A stretch of 35,583 bases of DNA, taken from assembly GCA_902554035.1 (NCBI GenBank), contig CACDMX010000009.1:1-35583 (forward strand). Reading direction: 5' to 3'. Below the pieces are notes generated by a model. That model did no database searches, was not told the DNA's origin, and saw only the letters and a program-made list of their open reading frames with translations. This stretch comes from an uncultured Pelagibacteraceae bacterium (GTDB lineage Bacteria > Pseudomonadota > Alphaproteobacteria > Pelagibacterales > Pelagibacteraceae). This document shows, one piece after another, positions 1 through 6,348 of this stretch. Each line of letters starts with the position of its first letter. Position 1 is the stretch's first letter. A program made the position numbers and the translations under genes.

Positions 1-420
1 TTTAGCATGATCATCGTGGTCATCTTCTTTATGCCCATGATCATGTTCATCAAAAATATTTCTTTCTCTAAATTTAAGTTTAGTTAAACCTTTGATTTCC
101 ATTAATTCAATTTTCTCAGCTTTTTTTGCAATAGATTTTAATGGTTTCTCTAAAAAGTTTTCTATGTCTTCACCAACCCAAAAAACAATATCAGCTTCTT
201 GAAGCATCTTTGCATGAGATGGTTTTAAAGCAAACCCGTGTGGAGAAGCATATCCATCAACAATTAAATCAGGCTTGCCTACCCCATCCATTAGATAAGA
301 TGCTAATGAATGTATTGGTTTGATTGATGCAACTACTTTAATTTCTGAATTTGCTGGTGATAATAATGTTAAAAAACTTAATATGGATAAGATTAGTGGA
401 ATTTTCTTTAAATTTTTCAT
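1..420 (-). CDS. znuA: Zinc ABC transporter substrate-binding protein ZnuA (3' end beyond the window)
   Basis: Periplasmic protein that captures Zn2+ and passes it to ZnuB. The first 140 residues are in the window and the C-terminal half lies beyond position 1. Residues 1-25 form a signal peptide (basic start, hydrophobic core, cleavage near Ala-Asn-Ser). A cluster A-I (SBP_bac_9) start follows: VVASIKPIHSLA at about 29-40. SPHGF at 59-63 carries the expected first zinc-binding His (H61). The final visible stretch, about 123-138, is rich in His and Asp (EHDHGH, DDHDDH), the mobile histidine-rich loop typical of zinc-specific members. The gene is divergent from znuC across a Zur-type operator. 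The frame is open from the ATG at 418-420 to the window edge. Confidence 0.93.
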   Translation of the reverse strand, partial: MKNLKKIPLILSILSFLTLLSPANSEIKVVASIKPIHSLASYLMDGVGKPDLIVDGYASPHGFALKPSHAKMLQEADIVFWVGEDIENFLEKPLKSIAKKAEKIELMEIKGLTKLKFRERNIFDEHDHGHKEDDHDDHAK

Positions 421-429
421 AGTTTGACT

Positions 430-479
430 TTTGTTTGTTTAATTTTGTTGTTAATTTGTTTGTTTAATTTTGTTGTTAA
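430..479. repeat. 25-bp direct tandem repeat, two perfect copies
   Basis: Positions 430-454 and 455-479 are identical 25-mers made of T-rich GTTT/GTTG words. They lie between the Zur-type palindrome and the znuA start, so they would fall in the 5' leader or core promoter of znuA on the minus strand. Exact duplication with no spacer suggests a slippage or unequal-exchange event. No function is evident from the sequence. Confidence 0.9.
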
Positions 480-484
480 GTTAA

Positions 485-499
485 TGTTATAATATAACA
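485..499. promoter_or_regulatory. Zur box (zinc-responsive operator) between znuA and znuC
   Basis: TGTTATAATATAACA is a perfect odd palindrome with 7-bp arms. It matches the core of the known Zur operator consensus (TGTTATA-N-TATAACA). It lies 47 bases before the znuC start and 64 bases before the znuA start, so one site can repress both divergent units when zinc is plentiful. The regulator gene itself is the third gene of the znuCB unit, giving feedback control. The match and position are seen directly; binding is inferred. Confidence 0.88.
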
Positions 500-546
500 C
501 TATGTAATAAAATAACAAAAAAAGTCAATGTTTAAATCAAGATAAA

Positions 547-1293
547 ATGAGTACTGAAAATAACATATTAGTAAGATTAAAAGATGCTGGAATTAAGCAA
601 AATGATAAGTGGCTTGTTAAAGGAGTGTCACTTGAAATTAATAAAGGGAAAATTGTAACTTTAATTGGTCCTAACGGTTCTGGTAAAAGTACAACTGCAA
701 AAATTGCTCTAGGTATTTACAAAGAATTTGATGGAATTGTTGAAAAATTTACTAATAAAATTGGATATGTGCCTCAAAAAATATCTATAGATTGGACATT
801 ACCATTAAGAGTTGCAGATTTTATGATCTTAACAGACAATTTAGCTAGTAGAGATATTAATGAAGCATTAAAGCTAACTGGAGTTGATCATCTGATAGAC
901 AAAAGTTTAGGAAATTTATCAGGTGGTGAATTTCAAAGAGTATTACTTGCAAGAGCTATATCAAGAAAACCAGATTTATTAGTACTTGATGAGCCAGTTC
1001 AAGGCGTAGATTTTTCTGGAGAGATAGCCTTATATCAATTGATTAAAAAAATATCTGAAAAATTAAACTGTGGAATATTGCTAATCTCTCACGACCTACA
1101 TACAGTAATGAGTGCTACAGATCATGTTGTATGTCTGAATGGTCATGTTTGTTGTTCAGGTTCACCTATAGATGTAGCTAAAGACAAAGAATACAAAGCT
1201 CTGTTTGGTGAACAAGCCTCGCAAACACTCTCAATTTATGAACATAAGCATGATCATATTCATCCAAACGATGGGGATATAAAAAAAGATTAA
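547..1293 (+). CDS. znuC: Zinc ABC transporter ATP-binding protein ZnuC
   Basis: Cytoplasmic ATPase that powers Zn2+ import through ZnuB. At 248 residues it has every ABC motif: Walker A GPNGSGKST at 41-49, Q-loop glutamine at 77, signature LSGGE at 124-128, Walker B LLVLDEP at 144-150 and H-loop His182. The C-terminus carries a short His-rich segment (EHKHDHIH, about 232-239), as seen in some zinc transport ATPases; it may sense or bind zinc. znuB begins two bases after the stop, so the two are translationally coupled. Expression should be controlled by the Zur-type palindrome upstream. Specificity for zinc over manganese rests on the neighbouring His-rich ZnuA and on Zur. Confidence 0.95.
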   Translation: MSTENNILVRLKDAGIKQNDKWLVKGVSLEINKGKIVTLIGPNGSGKSTTAKIALGIYKEFDGIVEKFTNKIGYVPQKISIDWTLPLRVADFMILTDNLASRDINEALKLTGVDHLIDKSLGNLSGGEFQRVLLARAISRKPDLLVLDEPVQGVDFSGEIALYQLIKKISEKLNCGILLISHDLHTVMSATDHVVCLNGHVCCSGSPIDVAKDKEYKALFGEQASQTLSIYEHKHDHIHPNDGDIKKD

Positions 1294-1294
1294 C

Positions 1295-2098
1295 ATGCTT
1301 GATGATTTTTTTATAAGAGCATTGGTTGCAGGAATTGGTATTGCTTTTGTTGCTGGTCCTCTTGGTTGTTTTGTTGTTTGGAGAAGATTATCTTATTTTG
1401 GAGACACACTTGCCCACTCTGCGTTGCTGGGTGTAACAATTGCTTATTCATTAGAATTTAATATTGCTGCTTCAATATTTTTAATTTCGTCAGTAATAGC
1501 ATTAATTTTAATACAACTACAAAAAAAAACTAATTTACCAAGTGATGCATTGTTAGGTCTTTTGGCTCACTCATCTTTAGCAGTTGGATTGGTTGTGATC
1601 GGGTTTTTAACATTCATTAGATTTGATATAATGGGACTATTGTTCGGAGATATTTTAGCTGTTAGCAAAAAAGATTTAGTGACTATATGGGTTGGGGGTA
1701 GCTTAATTTTACTAGTTTTAAAATTAATCTGGAGGCCATTATTTGCTTCAACTGTAAATTATGAATTAGCACAAGCAGAAGGTCTTAAACCTGATAGAGC
1801 AAAAGCAGTGTTTACAATCTTATTAGCAGCAATAATTGCCATTTCAATTAAATTAGTTGGAGTATTGTTGATAACAGGAATGTTAATTATACCAACTGCT
1901 ATGGCCAGAAACCTTTCAGATAATCCTCAAAAGATGGTTTTTTTTTCAATAATTGGTGGCTTGTTGTCAGTATTGATAGGTCTATTCTCATCTTTGGAAT
2001 TCAACACTCCATCAGGTCCATCAATAATTACTGCTGCCTTAATATTATTTATACTTTCATTATTTAAAATTAAACAATCAATTAAATTGAAAAACTAA
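1295..2098 (+). CDS. znuB: Zinc ABC transporter permease ZnuB
   Basis: Inner-membrane channel subunit of the ABC-3 family. Its 267 residues consist mainly of hydrophobic segments, I estimate seven to eight membrane spans. Family hallmarks are visible: an early GPLGCFVVWRRLSYFGDTLAHSA block (about 21-43), which joins the first span to a conserved loop, and GVLLITGMLIIPTAMAR at about 188-204, the region that docks on the ATPase. Normal length for the family. It follows znuC directly and is followed 15 bases later by zur, which has its own GAGGA ribosome-binding site. Confidence 0.95.
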   Translation: MLDDFFIRALVAGIGIAFVAGPLGCFVVWRRLSYFGDTLAHSALLGVTIAYSLEFNIAASIFLISSVIALILIQLQKKTNLPSDALLGLLAHSSLAVGLVVIGFLTFIRFDIMGLLFGDILAVSKKDLVTIWVGGSLILLVLKLIWRPLFASTVNYELAQAEGLKPDRAKAVFTILLAAIIAISIKLVGVLLITGMLIIPTAMARNLSDNPQKMVFFSIIGGLLSVLIGLFSSLEFNTPSGPSIITAALILFILSLFKIKQSIKLKN

Positions 2099-2113
2099 TG
2101 AGGAATCAGTAAA

Positions 2114-2515
2114 ATGAATAAGATGCACAAAGAACATAATCTTACAAAAAATCAGCAAATTATTTTTGATTTAATTGATAAATCTCCTGAACCAATGAAA
2201 GCTTATTCAATCCTTTTTAATGTTCAAAAGAAAGGTATTAAAGCTCCCCTACAAGTTTATCGAGCCTTGGATAAATTAGTTCAAATAGGAAAAATTCATA
2301 AAATTGAAAGTAGAAATGCTTTTATTGCGTGTCACAATTCAAGCTGTCAGGTAGCTAAAGCTACTGCTTTTTCTATCTGTGAGATTTGTGAGAAAGTAAC
2401 AGAAATAAGTAGCGCAGGTCTTTCCAAATACTTGGCTAATTTCAAAGACAAAGATGGTATGAAATACAGTAAATACAATCTTGAGTTTTTTGGATTATGT
2501 AAAAAGTGTAGATAA
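2114..2515 (+). CDS. zur: Zinc uptake regulator Zur (Fur family)
   Basis: Zinc-responsive repressor of 133 residues. The N-terminal winged helix (about 10-68) contains the Fur-type segment LQVYRALDKLVQIGKIHKIES. The C-terminal dimerization part has two CxxC pairs, C89/C92 and C129/C132, that form the structural zinc site, and a CHNSSCQ segment at 73-79 likely contributing regulatory zinc ligands. Fur proper usually has a different His/Asp-rich sensor, so Zur is the better call; location inside the znu operon supports it. A GAGGA Shine-Dalgarno overlaps the znuB end. Co-transcription with znuCB implies negative autoregulation. Confidence 0.93.
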   Translation: MNKMHKEHNLTKNQQIIFDLIDKSPEPMKAYSILFNVQKKGIKAPLQVYRALDKLVQIGKIHKIESRNAFIACHNSSCQVAKATAFSICEICEKVTEISSAGLSKYLANFKDKDGMKYSKYNLEFFGLCKKCR

Positions 2516-2573
2516 TCCTTTATTTTAATAAATTCTTAACATAACTGAAATAATAATAACGAAAGGAAATTTA

Positions 2574-2795
2574 ATGTTTATAAAAAAATATCTAAAGTGG
2601 GTCAGTACGTTTTTAGTTTTAATAGGAATACTTCTTACAAATTTAAATATATATCCATTAAATATATATTTTCATGGATTAGGAGTTGTTGGATGGACTA
2701 TTGCAGGATTTATGAGCAAAGATAAAGCAATCTTAACTAACTTTGGATTACAAATTCCATTGTTTGTAATTGGTATTTATAAAGTTATTTTTTAA
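2574..2795 (+). CDS. Small membrane protein of unknown function
   Basis: A 73-residue protein with about three hydrophobic segments (10-24, 31-46, 56-72), a lysine-rich N-terminus and the sequence YFHGLGVVGWTIAGF in the middle. I do not recognise a catalytic motif. It has a good ribosome-binding site (AAAGGA about seven bases before the ATG). Its stop codon directly abuts the arsC start, so the two are probably translated together. It may resemble short uncharacterised DUF proteins found in marine Alphaproteobacteria, but I cannot confirm this by eye. Confidence 0.7.
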   Translation: MFIKKYLKWVSTFLVLIGILLTNLNIYPLNIYFHGLGVVGWTIAGFMSKDKAILTNFGLQIPLFVIGIYKVIF

Positions 2796-3227
2796 ATGAA
2801 GAATATATTATTCGTATGCACAGGTAATTCAGCAAGAAGTATTATTGCTGAAAGTATAATAAATAACGAATATGACGATATGTATAAGGGTTTTAGTGCT
2901 GGAAGTAATCCAACAGGAAAAATAAATGATGATGTGAAGGATTATTTATTATCAAAGCATTATGATCTTTCAAATTATAGATCTAAAAATTTTAATGAAT
3001 TTATCAATAGTCAAATTAAAATGGATTATGTTATTACAGTTTGTAATAATGCCAATAGTGAAGTCTGCCCTATTTGGCCAAATAAAGATCAGATAATTCA
3101 TTGGGACATAGAGGATCCTGTTAAATTACTTAATCAAACAAATGATTTAAATAAAAAAGATGAAATAATTGAAAAAGTTTTTAACCATATTAATAGAAAT
3201 ATAAAGGAACTACTTAATGAAAAATAA
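2796..3227 (+). CDS. arsC: Arsenate reductase ArsC, low-molecular-weight phosphatase type
   Basis: Predicted to reduce As(V) to As(III) in the cytoplasm. The 143-residue protein starts with the LMW-PTP P-loop CTGNSARS (C8-S15), preceded by the beta strand KNILFV. Two further cysteines, C83 and C91 (TVCNNANSEVCPIWP), sit where the thioredoxin-coupled class of ArsC has its relay cysteines. This makes arsenate reductase more likely than a tyrosine phosphatase. The gene abuts the small membrane protein and overlaps the next gene, an aquaporin-like channel, by 11 bases. Pairing of arsC with an aquaporin is known from rhizobial ars operons, where the channel lets arsenite out. No ArsR or ArsB/Acr3 is visible nearby. 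Confidence 0.9.
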   Translation: MKNILFVCTGNSARSIIAESIINNEYDDMYKGFSAGSNPTGKINDDVKDYLLSKHYDLSNYRSKNFNEFINSQIKMDYVITVCNNANSEVCPIWPNKDQIIHWDIEDPVKLLNQTNDLNKKDEIIEKVFNHINRNIKELLNEK

Positions 3228-3876
3228 AAGTCGTTATTTTCTTGCTGAATTAATAGGAAGTTGTTTTTTAGTAATGATTATTGTCGGCTCAGGTTTAATG
3301 GCTGAAAACCTAACTAATGACGTTGCTGTGATGTTAATTGCAAACACAATAGCAACAGGAGCAGGTTTATTTGTGCTTATTACAGTATTTGCTGATGTAT
3401 CAGGAGCTCACTTTAATCCATTTGTAAGTATCGCAATGACAATAACAGGTAAATTAAAAAAGAAACTATTACCCTATTATATCATTGCTCAATTGGCTGG
3501 TTGCTTGATTGGTGTTTGTTTAGCTAATTTCTTTTTTGAACATGAAATTTATGAATTATCTACTAAGTCAAGAGATGGAATTTACATATTCACATCTGAG
3601 GTAATAGCAACATTGGGGCTTATAATAATAATTTTCGGCTCCATGAAGTCAGGCAAAATTGCTGTTGCAGCTAGTGTTGGTCTTTATATTACTGCTGGTT
3701 ATTGGTTTACTTCTTCAACTTCTTTTGCAAATCCAGCTGTTGCAATTGCCAGAACATTTACAGATTCTTTTACTGGTATTAGTTATTTAAATACTCCTTA
3801 TTATATTTTAGCTGAACTTGTGGGAATGTTAATTGCTGTATTTATTGTTAAAAAGTTATTTTTAGAGAAAAATTGA
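3217..3876 (+). CDS. Aquaporin-like (MIP family) channel, possible arsenite exit pore
   Basis: A 219-residue MIP-family protein with six membrane spans and the usual two half-helix loops. The second loop is canonical, FANPAVAIAR (N172-P173-A174, with selectivity-filter Arg179). The first reads GAHFNPFVS, so the NPA motif is changed to NPF (67-69). Such changes occur in metalloid- or glycerol-permeable relatives. It overlaps arsC by 11 bases and is followed by the Nudix gene with overlapping stop and start. By analogy to AqpS next to arsC in rhizobia, I infer that it releases arsenite made by ArsC; water or glycerol transport is the alternative. Confidence 0.87.
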   Translation: MKNKSRYFLAELIGSCFLVMIIVGSGLMAENLTNDVAVMLIANTIATGAGLFVLITVFADVSGAHFNPFVSIAMTITGKLKKKLLPYYIIAQLAGCLIGVCLANFFFEHEIYELSTKSRDGIYIFTSEVIATLGLIIIIFGSMKSGKIAVAASVGLYITAGYWFTSSTSFANPAVAIARTFTDSFTGISYLNTPYYILAELVGMLIAVFIVKKLFLEKN

Positions 3877-4364
3877 AAAATATAAAACTTACCAATCAAA
3901 TAAGTTTGATTAACAAAAAATTTAAGAAAAAAGAGTTTTATCATTATCTTAAAACTTCTAATCTTTCATTAGTAATACCTAAGATTAAAGACAAATATAT
4001 AGTAGTATCTCAAAAAAGAGTTCCGATTAACAAAATTAATTATGAGTTTCCTTCTGGGATAGTAGAAAAAAAAGAAACAACTCTGCAATCAGCTTATAAG
4101 GAATTAAAAGAAGAAACAGGGTATAAATCAAGATCAAAATTGAGTAAAATTATAACTTTTTATACTGAGCCTGGGCGATTAACTACTAAAATTACTGGTT
4201 ATTTTACGAAAGACTTAATAAAAATTTCAAAGCCAGAAAAAGGTATTAAAATTCATTTATTTAATCAAAGCGATATATTTAAATTAATATTAAATCAAAA
4301 ATTCAATAATAGTTCTCATATAGCAATGTTTTTATATCTAATAACAAATCTTAAAAATCAATAA
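3873..4364 (+). CDS. Nudix hydrolase, ADP-ribose pyrophosphatase-like
   Basis: A 163-residue Nudix protein. The Nudix box starts at G62 and runs to Y84: G-x5-E-x7-KELKEETGY, with Lys in place of the usual first Arg of REUxEE. The upstream strand region (YIVVSQKRVPINKINYEFPSG) resembles the ADP-ribose/NDP-sugar pyrophosphatase subgroup, in which EFPSG-type sequences precede the box. The TTG start overlaps the aquaporin stop by two bases, so translation is coupled. The Lys-for-Arg change keeps the charge and probably the Mg2+-binding glutamates (KELKEE). Substrate cannot be fixed from the sequence. Whether it takes part in arsenic metabolism or is only co-transcribed is unknown. Confidence 0.8.
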   Translation: MKNIKLTNQISLINKKFKKKEFYHYLKTSNLSLVIPKIKDKYIVVSQKRVPINKINYEFPSGIVEKKETTLQSAYKELKEETGYKSRSKLSKIITFYTEPGRLTTKITGYFTKDLIKISKPEKGIKIHLFNQSDIFKLILNQKFNNSSHIAMFLYLITNLKNQ

Positions 4365-4432
4365 ACTACAGGTTGTATTAAATTAACTTTCAGATTTATG
4401 AATTATGTGATTTAATTAATCATCTAAAAATT

Positions 4433-4438
4433 TGGAGG
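4433..4438 (+). promoter_or_regulatory. Strong Shine-Dalgarno GGAGGT that fixes the start of the lysine-rich protein
   Basis: TTGGAGGTAGAGATG: the GGAGG core lies 5-7 bases before the ATG at 4444. An in-frame TTG at 4432 overlaps this ribosome-binding site and is therefore not the start. Full GGAGG motifs are rare in this A+T-rich window, which suggests high expression. Confidence 0.8.
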
Positions 4439-4443
4439 TAGAG

Positions 4444-4653
4444 ATGGGAAAAAAATTAAAAAAAAATGAGAAGAAAAAAACAAAAATTTTAAAAGCAATT
4501 GATAGACTGAAAAACAAAATTACGGCTAAAGAAAAAAAATTGTCAAAAGTTAATATTAAAATTGCTGGTTTAGAAAAGAAGGTTGCAGAAAAAAAAGCAA
4601 AAAAGCTTGCTAAGGAAAATGCAAAGCAGTCTCCTGCATCTGTAAATAATTAA
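4444..4653 (+). CDS. Small lysine-rich basic coiled-coil protein, unknown function
   Basis: A 69-residue protein, roughly one third Lys, with no cysteine and no membrane segment. Residues about 10-62 look like an uninterrupted amphipathic helix: heptad-like Ile/Leu/Val spacing between Lys and Glu, as in ILKAIDRLKNKI and VNIKIAGLEKKV. The C-terminal 10 residues are polar and probably disordered. Such proteins may bind nucleic acid or condense the chromosome in a histone-H1-like way, but no family was recognised. It stands alone, between the Nudix gene (79 bases upstream) and a hairpin-rich intergenic region. It has the best ribosome-binding site in the window. Low complexity from poly-A codons is possible, yet the clean SD and start argue for a real gene. 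Confidence 0.72.
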   Translation: MGKKLKKNEKKKTKILKAIDRLKNKITAKEKKLSKVNIKIAGLEKKVAEKKAKKLAKENAKQSPASVNN

Positions 4654-4668
4654 AATTCAATAAATCCT

Positions 4669-4702
4669 CTTTCTCCCTTGTTATTTAAGCAAAGGGAGAA
4701 AG
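4669..4702. terminator. 11-bp perfect hairpin after the lysine-rich gene, candidate terminator
   Basis: CTTTCTCCCTT (4669-4679) pairs perfectly with AAGGGAGAAAG (4692-4702) around a 12-base loop. It starts 15 bases after the stop of the lysine-rich gene, as expected for a transcription terminator or a 3'-end-stabilising stem. The plus-strand tail (TAGTTAATTAAC) is not a clean T-run, so intrinsic termination is only moderately supported. Its CTCCC arm could also pair with the GGAG of the purine-rich segment at 4731-4739. Confidence 0.6.
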
Positions 4703-4712
4703 TAGTTAATTA

Positions 4713-4769
4713 ACAAAATTTAAATTAAATGGAGGGGGAAATAATTAGTTTAAATATTTTAAATTTTGT
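4713..4769. other. 12-bp inverted repeat framing a G-rich loop, candidate structured RNA
   Basis: ACAAAATTTAAA (4713-4724) and TTTAAATTTTGT (4758-4769) are perfect reverse complements. The 33-base loop contains GGAGGGGGA (4731-4739), the most G-rich run in the window, with no usable reading frame after it: the ATG at 4730 gives only 17 codons. The arms are all A/T except one C/G pair, so chance is possible in such A+T-rich DNA. The rest of the 4654-4842 gap holds nothing else I can identify. Confidence 0.4.
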
Positions 4770-4842
4770 AAATACATTTTAAAAAAACTAAGTTACAAAA
4801 ATATTTACTTATTGTTAAAGTTTAATTAAATTCAGTTTATTT

Positions 4843-6348
4843 TTAATTATTTGAATAAATTACTCTTGGCTCTAAAAATAATTCTCTAGCAAGAGCTTTA
4901 AATCTTTTAGTAACTTGTTTTGAGATTATTTCTTGATGTTGTGATGGAATTTTCAAAAATACAGCATTACCTCTTTTATACAATTTAAACTCTTCAAGAA
5001 ATATCGTAGATATCGAGGTCAATGATTGTGAAAATCTCAATGCAGCTCCCACTTGTTTGCTTGAAAAAATTTCATTATTATTTAAAAAAGTTAGGTACTC
5101 CATTTTTGGATTATATTTGATACTGCAGTAGCGCCAATAACATGACAAAGCTAATTGTATTCTTTCTTTGTGTGTCAGTCTAAGTAACGGAGTGTTTATC
5201 GTTTCTTGAAATACCAATTCGGCTTTTTGAAATGCTCCTAATCCCCAATCCATATGGCTTAATACACATGCTAGATATAATAATTTCTTATTAAAATATT
5301 CATTGCCTTCAAAAACTGGCTGAATAAAATCATAATATTTTTTATAGTTTGATACTAGATCACCTCTTTTTTTTGCAACATTCTCAAGTGCTTTGTAAAA
5401 GGTTTCAGATTCTTTTACATCTTTAAAATAGTCAATTGATAAAGAACCTTCACGTAAACCACTTATAGAACAAATTATATTTCTTGGATTTGTAACTCTC
5501 ATAATTTCATCAAGTATAATGCAACTATAGGGTAAATATGGTGTTCTAGATTTTGAAATATACTCAACTGTTTTAAGTTTAGATTTATTAAAAGATGAAA
5601 TTTTATCTACAAACTTAGATAAAACATTGTTATCAATACTATATTGATGAATTATATGTACCGGATGATTATTTTGAAAAAGATGTAACTTAAATAATGC
5701 ACGCCAAGTACCTCCAACTAAATATAAATTATTAAACTTCTTTTTTGAGAGCCATTTTTCATCTCTTAATAATTTTTTAATATATTTTGCTAAATTTCTT
5801 TTTTTAACTATAGGATTATTTAATAATCTTAAAACACCAACGGGTAATGAGGTTGTATTGGTTACAATATTGTTTTCAACTCGGGCTAACTCCAAACTAC
5901 CACCTCCAAGATCAGCAACTAATCCATTAACATTTTCAAAACCTATTTTTACTCCCTCAGCTGAGCATGTAGCTTCTTCTTCGCCTGATAATATATTAAT
6001 CTTAGTTTTAAAAAGTTTTTCAACTTCATCAATAAAAGGTTTTGTATCAGTTGCTTCTCTTATAACTGCTGTTGCAATAATCTTTAGATTTGTGACTTTT
6101 GAAATATTTAAAATTTCAGAAAATCTTTTTAAAACTTTTAAAGCATATTCAGTACCAGATCTGTGAAGTTTTTTCGATTTATCTAAATTTTTTCCAAGTT
6201 CACAAACAGCTTTTTCATTAAAAAAAGGCACACGAGAAGAACTGAAATCTTCATAAATTAGCATTCTTATAGAGTTTGATCCAATGTCTATTATAGCTAA
6301 TTTTGCCTGTTTAAATTTTAAACTATTTTTAGTTTTAATTACTTCCAC
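4843..6348 (-). CDS. ppx: Exopolyphosphatase, Ppx/GppA family
   Basis: Releases phosphate from the ends of polyphosphate chains, or hydrolyses pppGpp. The 501-residue protein has the sugar-kinase/Hsp70-type ATPase fold: phosphate-1 motif IDIGSNSIRMLIYE at about 20-33, SGEEEA at 121-126 with the expected catalytic Glu, and phosphate-2 motif ADLGGGSLEL at 145-154. The region after about 310 is the helical C-terminal (HD-like) domain of long Ppx proteins. It follows ppk on the same strand with a 14-base overlap, the classical ppk-ppx pairing of polyphosphate synthesis and breakdown. GppA activity cannot be excluded from sequence. Confidence 0.93.
   Translation of the reverse strand: MEVIKTKNSLKFKQAKLAIIDIGSNSIRMLIYEDFSSSRVPFFNEKAVCELGKNLDKSKKLHRSGTEYALKVLKRFSEILNISKVTNLKIIATAVIREATDTKPFIDEVEKLFKTKINILSGEEEATCSAEGVKIGFENVNGLVADLGGGSLELARVENNIVTNTTSLPVGVLRLLNNPIVKKRNLAKYIKKLLRDEKWLSKKKFNNLYLVGGTWRALFKLHLFQNNHPVHIIHQYSIDNNVLSKFVDKISSFNKSKLKTVEYISKSRTPYLPYSCIILDEIMRVTNPRNIICSISGLREGSLSIDYFKDVKESETFYKALENVAKKRGDLVSNYKKYYDFIQPVFEGNEYFNKKLLYLACVLSHMDWGLGAFQKAELVFQETINTPLLRLTHKERIQLALSCYWRYCSIKYNPKMEYLTFLNNNEIFSSKQVGAALRFSQSLTSISTIFLEEFKLYKRGNAVFLKIPSQHQEIISKQVTKRFKALARELFLEPRVIYSNN

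Noticed and set aside
4408-4422. Near palindrome TGATTTAATTAATCA before the lysine-rich gene
   Set aside because: One mismatch and nearly all A/T; expected by chance in this composition and not a known operator.
4432-4443. TTG start four codons upstream for the lysine-rich gene
   Set aside because: It lies within the TTGGAGGT Shine-Dalgarno; the ATG at 4444 is correctly spaced from it.
5858-6166. Plus-strand open frame of 102 codons inside ppx
   Set aside because: It is the antisense shadow of a well-supported Ppx; no ribosome-binding site or family resemblance.
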